Below, piece after piece: positions 26,801 to 41,405 of a DNA stretch of 64,000 nt. The notes beneath the pieces were generated by a model that saw only the letters and a program-made list of their open reading frames with translations, searched no databases and was not told the origin of the DNA. The stretch's first letter is position 1; each line of letters begins with the position of its first letter. The translations under genes were made by a program, and so were the position numbers. The stretch comes from Calliopsis andreniformis. Its lineage: Eukaryota; Arthropoda; Insecta; Hymenoptera; Andrenidae. The stretch is taken from NCBI RefSeq assembly GCF_051401765.1, contig NC_135073.1:6324001-6388000 (forward strand). Reading direction: 5' to 3'.

Positions 26801-29800
26801 ATTTGAATTCTAAACAATTTTGAATCTCAAACTTCCTAATTTTCGAATTTTCAGATTCCGATTTCTACATTTTCAAATCCTTTAAATAATCAAATATTTT
26901 AATATTTAAACTGTTCAAAGTTTTGAAGACTTTGGCACAATTTCTGAATTTGAATTCTTGGAACAGAATCATCTCCCTTCACACAAATAATTTCGCGAGT
27001 GGCCGGGCAAAGCGTAACTATAAATTAGCATCTCTTCACTCTTAGTTTTCTCTAATTATAAATTCAGTTAATTAAAGATGAAAAATATGTGCTTTATACT
27101 TTATCGCATAATTTTATAAGAGCAAAAAAAACTGAAACGTCAAATGTAACTTTATATAATTTATTTTATTCTGACGAAAACGATAGAAATAGGAGCAAAG
27201 AAATTTTTGAGTTCTACTAAAGTTAGATTAACAATGGAATAACTATGATTAATAATTTTAATTTCTGTTTAAAACATTTTTTGATGGCCCAACTAATGCA
27301 AATTTCGCTCCAGAAAAACAACTTTAGATGATGAATATCAAAGTCACCTGGTAGTAAAAACAAAAGTATGTATCAAGTGCAGCATTATTTTTAATATTTA
27401 ACAAATGCTGCAGCTTCGAACAAAAAAATTAAATCTGCTCTCAAAATATTTTGAATCTACATTCAATTCAATACTTTGCGACACGTGATATCGAACAACT
27501 TATTTTCCTCAACTTTTTAAATTCAATGAAATTATGAAATCCAGCAAAATTCAGTATTGTCCCAGAAGAAAAATTCTTCAGACTCTTCTGCTTGACTTTA
27601 CGAAGAAACATGTTTGTAATTTCGTTACATGACACGTATCGACACCTGGATCTCGCCGACAGCCGTGAAATTGTGAGATTTTATCTCGACACAAATGTGT
27701 CTTTGGTGTCAACGGAAGAACAACTGGATCCTTCTATTCTCTCGCGCATTTCAAGGCACGGTGCAAGAGCATGAAAATGGGAAAACAAATAAACCCGGGT
27801 ACACACACTATACAGGCGAATGATAATTTGCCTGGGAGTTGGTTAAACATTCATGGATAACATTTTCTTGCCACGCGCCAGTGGCGAGTTTAATTTTGAA
27901 GCCCGTAGTTGAGGTGATATCGAGATCGTAAATTCGACGAAATTTAAAGGCATATCCACTTCGGTGGCGCTTACGACGTTGGCAGATTTTCGTGGGAAAA
28001 GGGAAAGACAAAGAAGGTGTCGGGAAAGAGATGGTAGATGAAGCCAATAATGAAAGAGAGTGCACATGACGGCCGGTCGTATAAAAGTGGAAGTTATGGT
28101 GAAGCAGCTGCGAGATCTCCAATGATTTAGACCACAAATTTTCGACCAAGGAAACTCTTCAAGCCATTCTATATTATGCAGTTTTATTCAAGCTGTCGAT
28201 GCAATCAACGAGTCGAGTGCCCAGCGAAAAATTCGGTAGAATAGATTGAAATGGGATGATCCGAAAGAGATTAAAGATGCTTGAAATTTGAAGAATATTT
28301 TTTCAGGGTGAATTTGGTTTAATCATGGTCCAAGTTACATTAGGGATTATTTGCATAATTGAATAATTAATATTAAGTATTATTAATTAAATGTTGCAAA
28401 TTATATGTATATCAATCCTTAACTACTCAATACAAAATTAATTACAAAATTAGTATGATGTTAGTTGGTATGTAGAAGCGAAGTATGATACTTAATCTTA
28501 ACTTTCATTGCAAAGTTTGCCATATTTAACTGAGAGTAATAAGTAAAATATGTCACGCAGAGTCAACTAGACTCCATATCAATAATTCAGATTAGTCGAA
28601 TTACCTCAATTCAAGTGGCTTTGAATGCAAGTGATTTTGGCCAATTTAACCAATGTGAACGTGTTATTTTACTTGACTGGAAATATCCTTTCAAGCTTCA
28701 AGAGAAGTTGAGGTCCTTTCAACTTTTCTTTGTCTTAAAATACCCATTGATTGATGGTAAATTTTAAGCAAATTGACAAATCTGTAAACGTCAAAGAAGC
28801 TGTCAAAACTACATGTCTTCTATGAAAAATATCTACATACCTAAATAAGAAAATAAAAATGAATCAGAATAATAAGTGAAGTAACGAAAAGATTTTTAAA
28901 TTACTTGAATTCAAATAACTTGACTCGTGTGAACATTAATTTGACATCAAGCTACTTAGGTTTGAACGAGGCTTAAGGGTTAATAAATTCTCTTGTATAG
29001 TCACAGCCAGATTTCTAATACTATAAATGGAATTATACGTATATTACACATATTATAAGTGAGCTTATTGTCATGTTTTCGATTATTATTCGTTGATTAA
29101 CGTCCACTACCACGTGTAATATAAAGTTTTACTGAATATTAGATACGATTAAAAATGCCTGAGTTATAACTCAATTAATCAAAAGTATAAAGATGTAAAG
29201 CGGAATAAAGAAAATATTCAATATTCAATATTCAATTCTTAATTTTTTTAATTTTACGTCGATATTATGAAAAAATTTATTTTTTATTTATTTTCTAATA
29301 AAATTTATCATATACATATATTGTACTAAATTACTTTAGCATAATCATGAAATGAACGTTGCATTAAGAGTTATAATACAACCTCTTCTCTACTATAATT
29401 TGATTTTCTACTGTTTTTATTCTACATATTTAGAAAATTGACACAAAACTTATGTTAAATTCAAGCACGTTGCATCCTTTTTGCGGGGGAAATCCCCAGG
29501 ATTCAAAAATATTTTCTTTCGTAATGGTGCAAGCAGAGTTGTCGATGCAGACTTTCAAAGAACTTTATCGTTCAGCGAACCTAAAGGAGCCTGAAGTACT
29601 TTGAAAGCACTACTCAAGCGCATTTGCTTTAGCCACGTAATATTGAGAGCGTGGATCTATTGCAGGGACAAGCTTTTTGCATTATCACCAAATATCGAAT
29701 CTTCGACTACTTTAAAATACTACTGCATACATAATGATTATGTCGATTAATAGATGTTACTAAATTTCACAAAAGAGCAGAATCTTATTTACTTAAGTCC

Positions 29801-32800
29801 AAATATAGTAAGACTGAAAATAATGGTGACACTTTTAGGTTGCTCAGATATTTACATAACTGGAATTCACTAATTTAGTCGCTATAATTTTTTGTTGAGG
29901 TAATTTTAGCCAGTCTTCTTATAACTAGATTTTAATACATCCATTGAATTACAATTGAAAGCAGTTAAGTCTGGAGCAGATTCTATAAAAGAAAATGAAA
30001 TTTCTAGGAAACACTGGTATCTTTAGCCTTCTGTTGTTACAATTTCGCTGCATTTGCTATATTTTGAAATTATGGGAATATTACAGTTCTTGTTGTTGAG
30101 GTTTCCGGCCATGTAAGCCATGTCCTTTTGGAAGAATTATTCTAACGTTTCGCTAGCATTGCAGCTGGCTTCATTGGAGGTCGAGAAACACACTGATACA
30201 AAAAGACACAACTTACACACGAAAACCTCAACAGTAAGAACTGTATAACGCCGGGCCGTGAATGTCTCAAATCTCTGATTATTGGAATATTATTGGTTGC
30301 TTAATATACAGTGTATACAATATACATTGTATATATAACAGGTGCATACAACGTCATTTATATCTTTAATAAAACTAAACTGGACTACTCGCTAGAAAAT
30401 AGGCAGTGAGTCGTGTCTATAGTGAAGAAACAATGTATTGATTATTTAGGGCATGTTACGTAGAATTCCATTGTTGCAAGGGATAGCCACAGAAGATCCC
30501 TCCTATCGACACATTCATTAATCACAATTTTTGGTTCCACTGCTGATAGGTAATGACTAGCTCTCTATTATTTACATCATTTGTGGCCGCTTAACTAGTA
30601 ACATTAAACAGTTCTGAACTTGATCGTAACTTACCTTCTAGAGCCGCAAAGAGTCTTCTGGCTCCTTATTATGTTAGTTGAGCAGGTTTGGCTTATAGCA
30701 GTATTCAAGTCCAAATTCTATTGCTCTCAATGGTATGTGCTAATGTGCCAACTTAACTGTTGGTGTCACAGTGACCTCATTTACTAGTAAATTTATTGTT
30801 CACAGTAATACGAGAAGTAAAATATTTACTACGAATTCTTCAACAGAAAACTGAGGAATTTTGCTATGTGACTATTGATGTTTAGGGTTACGAACTTTAA
30901 GGTTATATAGAGCTTGTAAATTCAAGGGAATTAGTATCTAGTAATTAATATGAACAGTCGAAGAATTAATATTTTCAAAATTCTAAACAATTTTTCGTTT
31001 CGATTAAAGTGAGTAGACTATTCGCAGTGAAAGCTATCGTGTTGCATAAGAAAAAAATGGATTACTTTAGCATTACTTCTTTCTTCTCTTGTCTTCATAT
31101 GTACCAGAAAATTATGTACATTTTCAGAAGTTTCTGGTTGTTTTCTAACTGTTTCACTAGATTTTCTCACGTAATATGTCTAAATTATTGATCCTTGAAG
31201 AGTACCCTATGCTGTACTACTGGTCCACCCTATTCAATCCATCTTTCATCGAAAGTCTTATTTAAATGTTATCTAACGATAAGAGATGTCATGTAGTAAT
31301 AGAGGTGATATATTTGTCAAAAAATGAAGGTAACATATGCTAGATAACTAGTCTGATAAACTAGCAGGTCTTAAGAGTGAATGATAAAATAATCCATTCT
31401 ATTTAGGTACATGTCATAGCAAGTAAGCTACTTGCTTCAATCGAAATTAAATGTTTATAACTTTGAAAATTAATTTTTTCTCCACCTAACGAATGTTATA
31501 TTTAAAGTTCTGAATCTTTTTTAAATTCCCCTCATATTACATAGACACATTTGAAAAAATAATTAGTTTATTTACAAGTTTACATTCAGAATTGAATTAA
31601 AACAAGTCAGTTATGGAGCAGAATCCTGTTTTATTTACGCGTTAATCCATTATTTGTGATGGCATAAGAGTTCGGAGAGTCCGGATAGCGCTCGATAACA
31701 GTTCAGAATTCATAATCCTGGGAATTTAACACCGACTAAAATTTCGTTCCAGTAAATGGAGTTTTACCGCAGAGTTTGGATAAATTGGAACTTTGAATAC
31801 TGATTGTCTCTTTTCCCTGCAATCGTGATCTGTTATTCGAATAATAGCAATGCTTATTAAAAAGAAAAACGAATTTGAAAATACAAGCTTAAATACTCGA
31901 AACTTTTCTTTTATATCCATCTTGAATTTAGTAAAAAGTACGTTCAATTGTTGTAATTGGAATTATTGTTTCAAATTTGAAAGCTGAAGTGAAAACGTAG
32001 CTCATTTTTTGACCAATTTATATTGTTCGATTAAAGTAATTACCAACAACTAATATACGTATTTTTCATTGACTAACTAAATTATCAAATCAATAAAAAG
32101 TGATATAGTTCAATGGAATAAAAGATATACTACCTCATACATACTAAGTCAATATTTCACCAAATAGCAGAGCTTGTTCCATTGTTTTTACTCAGCGCTT
32201 GCCGAGTATGAATTTGAGAAAGGACAATAAAGTGAATTTCTCGCGCTTTCCGCGTGAATAACAGATTCGCGAAAAGATGAGACGTAAAGATGCTGAAAGA
32301 GTTGTTTCGATAGTGAATATTGCATAGATACTCATGGGAGCCTTTTCAGCGAGGCATTATAGCCGGAAGATATTTATGAATCGAAGCAAGAGGATCTGGC
32401 GAAATCCTACGAGAGACGTTACCCTATCCCATCTCGTTCTACTATTCTATCCAGTCTTGGTAATCTCTATTGGATCTGGCCAACCCGATAAAGGAAAACC
32501 GTATGGCAGAATGAAAACCATACTACAGACTGTTCATATTTTCTTGCTTATTTTGAAACTCTTTTACTAATCCTATCAAAGTATCACAATTTTGTTCTCT
32601 AACCCTTAACTGGTATAATGGCCCACAATACTTCTATATGATAATTTAACTTCTAAACTTTAGTTTTACATAGCTAATATTTGTAAAAAAAAATAGTATA
32701 GAAAAATCAATTTGCTGAAATACAGGCTGCTGTCCTAGAGTTGGTAGTACATGCAAGATGCTGGGAATTTTATACAAAAGAAATAAGTTAAAAATATAGG

Positions 32801-35800
32801 ACAATATTTGTTAATAAAATCACACTTTACTTTTGAAAAAATTGACATCCAATAATTTGCTGGAGAAGTATTAATTAATAATAGTTTAGTTTCTGTTCTC
32901 TTATTTACTGTAGTATTCATAAAAAGTTATGTTAATATAATAAAAGAAAGCTTTTATAATAAAACTTCGTTTGGATTTAGTCTCATGGTAGACAATGGAA
33001 TAGTGACTGGGGTCATAGCTACGCTAGTTAAGGGTTAATGTTCTGTGTTCGAGCGTTCTTGTTAAGAGCAAGGACAAGAACAGCCGTAACTTCTTGATTA
33101 TTCTCAAGATTGTAATTTGTATGCATCTGGTCGGTATTGATTTTAGTTGACTGACTCTGTAAGTGACAGATGATAACATGTTTTTTGCTAGTATTATTGA
33201 TACGTTTACTATATGCCTTAGAGTTTATACCACAAGCACTATTCACTTGTCGAAGAATTCTAAATTTTTTACGTAATTTCTATAATAAATGCAGAAAAAT
33301 ACAAAAATGAATTCCTTATTAAAGATGAGATGCTACTCTTCTACGAAGAATTTGTATAAAAATTACTCATTTTTATTTATGATACTTTTATATCATTAAA
33401 GGGGTAAAAAATTGATCTCACCAAATTAACGTAAATTTTTATGGACAACAGATTTGACGGTTGAAAAGAGAAGTGATAGAATGGGTATTGAAAGAGTATT
33501 ATAGGTACGAAAATGAGAGGGAAAGGGGAGAATGAACGAGTGAGATAGCAAAGTGGAGGGCGACAATCCGATTAAAAGTTTGTACAGGAATCCACTGGCC
33601 GTGGTAAAGTGCATTTTACAATATCTGAATGTACGGACGGACTGAAAGTTTGCGAATTTTTATTACGATTTACGTATTTTAGAAAGTATTACTGAACACA
33701 TGAACATATTTGTATAGAGTTTTTATCCCAACAACGAACAAACAAGAAGGTACTAAAATTTCAGTCAAAGTAGCGTTGCTTTCGTATACACACAACGTTG
33801 CTATAAAAATATAGAATCATTAATACGGAATACTTAAATATTGGTTACATCAATTTCCAACCCGAAATTAGCTTACTTCAATAACTTATTACCATTATTT
33901 TTGAAAGTGGATCCATGAACAAAGTTATTCATCATTTCTAAATGTTATAAAGCAGGATGGCCAATAAAAGGTTTTATACATATAATTAAAAATTACTGTG
34001 AATGTTAGTTATAATATTAATAAAAAATCAATTTGTTATTATTCTTTATTCTTTATGACAGTGGCATAATTTAATAGTATTTTTCGATGAATCGAACAGA
34101 ATAATAATTTCAAAACTTATTTCATTTTGTTTCTTATTATCTAAACGAGATTATTTAAACGTTATTGTAATTATTGATAATGGTAAAACAATTACATTAA
34201 AGAGAATTTAATTCTGGCATCCATTGTCACGGTAACTAATGTCACGATTTGGTTGTTGCGAAACCCCAGATCCATGTCGTACACTATGTGTCTATCTTCC
34301 TTCAAGACAGATTACTATGGCTGGCTACAAGACACAGACCGCAACTGACAGTAATTGATGTCAAATACTGTTACACGGAAAATACACATTTACGTTTCGT
34401 ACATTATTCATGATACAGCACGGTCTATGAAGAGCGTAAACAAAATTGAAAAATTTTTCTTCAAATAAGAAATTATCAGTAAATTGGAAATTCATATTGA
34501 ATTTTTGACATAGTTTTCAGCGATTCAGGAATAATATTGTGAAATCTTTTATAATTCAACGAATAACTTAATGAAAAATTTGATGATAAAACAATTTAAT
34601 TTATATAAATTCCATTTAATGGAAAAAATTTATTTTCAATATTTTGAAAATTCTTGTTAAATATGTACCTTGAGAAAGTAATTGAATTCCTTTAGCTTTT
34701 TATTGGCGCATTCTAAAATTGATACATCTTTTGCAAATATTAAGCTATAAAAATTAAACAAAAATTATTGAATATGTTCATTATTAATTCTCATTGAGCA
34801 TTGAAGTGATTTATTATAATATTGATTGGTAAAAATTAATTGAATAAAATAACTCATATTACCGTCATGATAACGTTTCAATCACATTGTTATGAGAAAG
34901 CTTTAAAATTGGCCTTAATTGAACAGAAACCACGATATCGTTATCGATAGTAATTCATTTGCGTCAGACTATCAAATACGACTATTTTTCGACCTAAGAC
35001 AAATTACTAACGGCGTAGGTATACAAGTTATTTTAAGAAAGAAAAGTTATGAAAAGTTTATCAATATTATTTAATAGGTACTCTTTAGTATTTCTAGAGC
35101 TATGAATAGTTTCGTTGAGCCGAAATTTAAGTCTAAAACATTTGAAATTTTCTAATCTTAAAATCTCTCAAACAGAACACACCTGGTATATTTAATTGTT
35201 ATCTAATATAGTATTTGATCCAGTATGGTTTTATCAAAGATGTTAGTGACAATCTACAAAAAGTAAAGCTACATTTTCCAAATAATTTTAACTAATGATA
35301 CAGTGAGCAAACAAATGAGCTTATAATGAGGGAATGCTATAAAAAGTCCCAATTGGGCGATTCTTCTCATACTTTCTTCTAGCTTAGAGATGGTCAGTAA
35401 CAAGCAGCAACGTCGGACAATGAACTTTCTTCCTTTTGAATTTCGCATTCCCTTCCACAAAACTTACGACGAACTTGTTTATACTTTCCTCCCATCCATA
35501 AGGCCACATATCAGGGGGACAAATTCTCAGTGTCAAGACATCAAGCACAATTTGTAAAAATAACAAGCGTTCACCCTCTCTTTTCCCTGCTCTCGTCTAC
35601 TGTGTGTTCTGCACGCGTCCGTTGAATAATGCAACGAATTCTCTTCCGCGTCAGGAATACCAGACCACACATCCGCCTAACCCGCTTGAATTCCCGTCTT
35701 TTTCGGCTACGCTCGAAGCTCAGGCGAAACGTCAAAAGTCATTGAAAATCCCAGGCGGCTCGTGCAAAATTGATTCACCGCTTGGATTTCGTTACCTGCG

Positions 35801-38800
35801 ACTCGTCGGCGCCACGGATTTGGTGAAAATCGAAGAAATGCATAAGTGAAGCTAAACTCCGATCCCTCTGGCGTGTCGCGTTCCTCAGGAATAGAAGTGA
35901 GGGAAGGTGCAGATAAAAGCGGTAAATCCGATTTTACTGTCTCCCGTATACGTTAATATTTTCCCAGTTAAAGGGGAATTGAGCATGTTGTTCTGTATTT
36001 TTGATAACGTACCATGTCTGCTTTCAGTTACATATTACAGTCGGTTTTTATGAAGGGATCGTGACATAAACTGTTCATGTTACGTAGTTGTAAGCACAAT
36101 ATCGTTATTTTTATGCTAAATTTACATCATTGATTTCAACGAAGAGTGAAGCAATTTTTCCTTTGTTAATACCAGTTCTGAAATTATTCACGCTAGGGTG
36201 GATTTGGACGTGGTGTGGTGTCTATTGATCGAAGAACCACCCTTTCCTAAGTAGGTTCGAAGCTGGCTGTATTTACTGAAATTCAACCCTTAAAAATTAA
36301 TAAGGGCACATGAATCATGGCGTATAATAAATGACCAGAATTGTCTAAGCAAACAGAAACTAATGAGTTATATATATGTATGTTTTGTAGTATCTAGTGC
36401 ACTCTGATGAAAAGTATTATACATATACTATTATTACAAATACATCAATTTTCATTTTTTTACTTGCCAAAATAACTCGTCTCCTCCGGTTAAAAAATAA
36501 ATCTGTCATTTTGGTCTTCAGTATCTTGTTCGTCGACATTTAAAAATTTTTAAAAGATGAATAATTAAAGCTACACAGCTATGTATGTATAATTCTTCTG
36601 GATAAGTCTGGATAATTCTTAATTCTTTTACATTATAAACACAATATTATAAATCAATAAATGTTGAACTAATAATCTACAGTCATAAATCCTTCTGTAT
36701 AACGAAAATTCAAAATGCGATGTAGGGACAGTTTTAATAGTTTTAAATGCACTATGCTATACAGTATGTGTGTGTAGTGTCAAGCTTAAATGTACGTGTA
36801 GCTTAAAGCTTAATTGGCTGGTTATACTTCACATTTTTCTTATATTTTCTATTTAATTAGGCATCCACAAATACCGAATGAACTTCTATAATGTTTGCTT
36901 CACCCTTGCGTTCCCTTTGTACATAGGTCTGTAAACACACAACCTATTTCAAACTTTTCAACTTCCTCTCTCATTACCAAGTTCGTGCACTCTACAATTG
37001 GTACTTGAACTCTCCTATAGAATTGGTAGAACAGTGTATTGTTAAAGAGCTTGTAAAGCCTGTATAGAATTAAAAAGAAACGGTGCTGTGTTTATACTCT
37101 TCATGCAATACAACCTACAACTACAATATAGACAAAATGCATCAGAAGTGATGACTAGTCGATGAATGTAGATCTATTGTTTTAAAGCTTTCTGAAAGCA
37201 CAAAGGCAGTAACAGGGTAAACAGCAAATGGAGAATTAAAATGAGAGTGATCTCTAACAATAAGGGCAATGTAGTTTGAGGTGATTTAGTGAAATGGGGG
37301 TTCGATTAAAGGTTTCCCTCCGATGTTTTATAGAACAAAGGAATAGATAGTTACTACATTGGGATGGAATTAAAGGAAAACTGAGGAAACGTTGTTAGTA
37401 AGGAATGTTTCAGATGCTCAAAGAGGCATGTAAAGACTTTTTCTTTGGATTGTTTTCTTTACGAGGGTAGTTGTGAATCTTGGAGTTAGCTCTTTAGGTC
37501 TTAATATTTTGCACAGTTAGGTCTTAATGTTTTACACATTAACTTTTACATTGTTAAGTTTCTTCCAATATTTATTTTTTATTTTTGTAGAGACAAAGCT
37601 TTTTTGAAACAAAATTTTATAAAGACTGATGCTAAGATATTATTGCCATTTTACAGGGAGCTCTTACAAAAGGAGCTCTCCAAATATAAGCGATACTTTC
37701 TAATAAGTTTGCCAATTTGTGAATCTTTTTAAGTTAATACATCAAAATTCCCAAGAAGTATTAACAATCGAAATTGTTCCATGTGTCTTACCTTCTTAAA
37801 GAACTTGAAAATTTAAATGAGGCAAATATTTTGGGACCTCTTCTATTAATATCATCAAGCAATCAAGTAAATTTTTCATGTATAAATTACTGCTTCAATT
37901 TTTGGGAGTTCATTTCATTAAATTCGTAATTTTAGTACGACAGCAGTATTCAGAATAAACTCAAAATATTCTTCCACACAATCTGTCAAAGTTCATTTTT
38001 ATTTTTACACATAAATCGTGTTGGGACTAATAAATTGAATGTTGAATGTATAAATTAGTACACGTGAGAGTATCGTTTATGACGATACAAAAGAAAAATA
38101 TTAAATATGTTAGACGAGCGTTGGTTTTTGCAACACGACGGATTGGAAAACAGATTTACTTTTAGTCGAGCGTTTTATGCACGCTGCCACTGTAACGCTT
38201 GACAAATTGCCCATTTCGAGTGGCAACTAGCATGCGACAATTTTTTTATCACCATTTATTTCAAAAATAGGTGACCAGTTATGTTCAAAAATGGAATATT
38301 TTTAAACAACACGAATATACATTTTAGAATAAAACAGGAGTTTTTTTGACTAAAAACTCGAAAGTAAATATCATATTTTCATAATAAACATGATATTCAA
38401 ATAATGTTACTATAGAGTTCAGAGTAATCCCAGTTATTTTGGCCAATAGAAAGAAAAAGATATTTAGTTTTCCTAATTTTTCAACGATTTATTTTAATGT
38501 TAAGAGATATACGTAACTACGAAAAATTTAAGGAAAGAAATGAAAACTTTGGCTTACAAACAATGACCCTGAAAAAGGGAAGATAAAATAATTGAGAAAG
38601 TAAATGCAAATAGCAGATGGAAAGATACACATAAAAACGAGAAAAATCTCGTGGCGGAAATAACATTCCATCTCATCTTGGAACATACATGAGATGCTGC
38701 AGTAACTATCTTGAGATAAATGAAGTACAAGGGAAATGTAATCTAGCTGAAATCGTAATATCATAGAAAAAATATGCAACTTTATAGTCTAGATAGATTG

Positions 38801-41368
38801 TAAAAATATATTCCTTTTTACTAGTAAGACAAATTTACAAATAATGTATAGTATCATTTCTATTTGTACAGTTTGTCCATGAAATTATGGGTTAAGAGTT
38901 GACTCACAGCTCAAAACAAGTAGTAGACTATTATCATTGGTCAGACTAACCACTGAATCCATAAGAATATTTAACTCTGAGCTGGTACGATGGGGTCATA
39001 CTATTTATATTCATTTAATTCATTATGGTTGATATGAAAAACATACATGGATAACTTTGGAAAAATTAATACACTAAAAAATTACCAATTCTCTCTAATT
39101 TTTTAGTGTTAATTGTTAATTACCAATTTCTCTCTCTCTAAGTGGGATGCAATGATATTATAGTTATATGCAAATCAAATATTTGTGTTTTTCTCAATTT
39201 ATTACTATGAATTTAACCCTCGAATGGCGAACACTGAGTCAAAAGTGACCCTAAGTCTGCTGGCACTGCACATAAATGTAAAACAGTCTGCTATCCGAGG
39301 GTTAAATAAAATAACTTTGATATCAAATGCAGGGGTCACTCTTTACAGACACAGTATCCCACTATTACTTTTCAACTACGAACTACGAATAAACATTTGG
39401 ACCATTCTGTATCGTAGCAGCTTAGATTAGTACCATTAAACGAAAATAAATCAACTTTATATGTACAGTTGTATATACACAAGTAGAAATATGGTGCGAG
39501 TTCAACGAAAGTGTCATACAATATGGTACTAGTAAAGCAATAATTATAGATGATAAATGCAGGAAATATGTTGCCAAAAATTATCAGGAACTCATAAATT
39601 AAACGAATCTCCTGATTAACCGAAAATACCAAATGCTTCGCGATAAATTATTTACATGTCATCCTTTCCGGTTACTGTTATCGTGCAACAATGTAGGAGT
39701 ATCGATATCTGGTGTACCATTCAAGTGTAAAAGTATCGATTTAAATCAAATTTTACTAAAATGTGGTGTACCATAAAATATATTAGGAAAAATTGATCTT
39801 TTTAAAAGAAATTCACTGTAAAGAGGTAAAATTATTTTAAAAAGTTAGCTTATAGATTATTGACGATGGTTTAATTAGTTCTCAACGAAAATGTGAGTCA
39901 CAGTAATGCAGAACTTGTAGTTAATATCTTTTTGTTCTATAAACTTTCAAACTATAGCGAATACACCAATGCACTTATACGGAAGAATACTGTACTCTCT
40001 CAGTTCTCATATTCTCATAAAAAGTGATTAATTTCAGAATTTTCAGGTTCGAGTATTTTGAGTATCGCGGGTAAAAATAAAGTACCATTTTTAACTAATC
40101 AATGTGTTCGCTGCACGTACACAATATGTCAAAAAAGCGTGCACACAAAAAAGGTCAATTTGACTCTTCGTTAATTTGACAATTAAGCTTCGTTATTGGT
40201 GATGCACCTGCGTTTACAGCAGATGGTATCGCGTTATTAACTTTAGCAATCAATAAATTTGCTTCTGTTATCTGGAACACATCACTGCGCAATTACACAG
40301 TAGAATTACACACTATTTACATGCATATATGTAAATATTTATATTACTGAGTATATTTTTCTTCGTTCTCATTCACTATTAGCCGAAACAGTATACAAAC
40401 GTAAAGAGAAGTTAAAAAGAGATATATTTGTTAGGAAGGAATTTCTAAATCGTTGTAAACGTGCGATTACTGCGCATTAGTGGCTCTAATAAATACGCAA
40501 AGCGTCACACGTAGATCGCCACTAACGTGAATGGTATGGCTACATCTATGGCGATAAATCAGACGACGCGCTACGCAAATACACGCCATATATATTCACA
40601 CGCTTTTAGCTGATTTCGGTCACTCTGGGAATAAACACGGCAATGACAACAACGTGTGCGTACTCATGTAAAACGGTATTTATCAATCCTTGGATTAATT
40701 AAACTATTGAGAGTGTTCGTATCATCGCAAGCTGCATCGATTATGTTTCGTGTATTTTGATTTACGTTTGCAGCTCTGACGATGCAAAATTGTGATTCGG
40801 TAGCGGACTGTGAATGGAACACTGTTGCAAAATTGTGTCTTTGTAATACGTAATTTATTGATAATAATTTTAGGAAGCTCCTGATAAATACGTATGTGTT
40901 AATTGAAAGTATATTTTCATTTTTTAAAAAGTACTAAATAATATTTTTATTTTTGGATTTTTAAGATTGTAAAATATAATGGATGAGCATTGTTTATCAG
41001 AAAAGAAGATAAGAGAAAATTAAGTAGACATTTACATTGCTCTTGGATTTCACGCTCATTATTTTCCTTTAATGTTCTGTGTTCCTTTTTTAAACCTTAA
41101 TTATTAGGAAAAAATGTTTAGTTATGCTTCTCACTTTTAAAGGAAACATCATGAAGATGAGATTTCCTTTTGTATTCAATTTAGCATGAATTTATGGTAC
41201 ATTAAAACGCGCTACATAAGTACTTCTTCTATTTTTGTTAATAAATGGTTTACGGGAACATATAAATTTTCAAAGTCTGCTGATAAAAATTTTCGAAAAA
41301 TTTTTCTTTTTGTGTACTTATCAATTTAGAATTAAATAATTTTGTACTCAGCTAAGTTTACGATTATT

Positions 41369-41405
<37 letters not shown>

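Noticed and set aside
35604..35849. 81-codon plus-strand frame in a GC-rich intronic patch
   Set aside because: No recognised motif and no splice context; likely chance.
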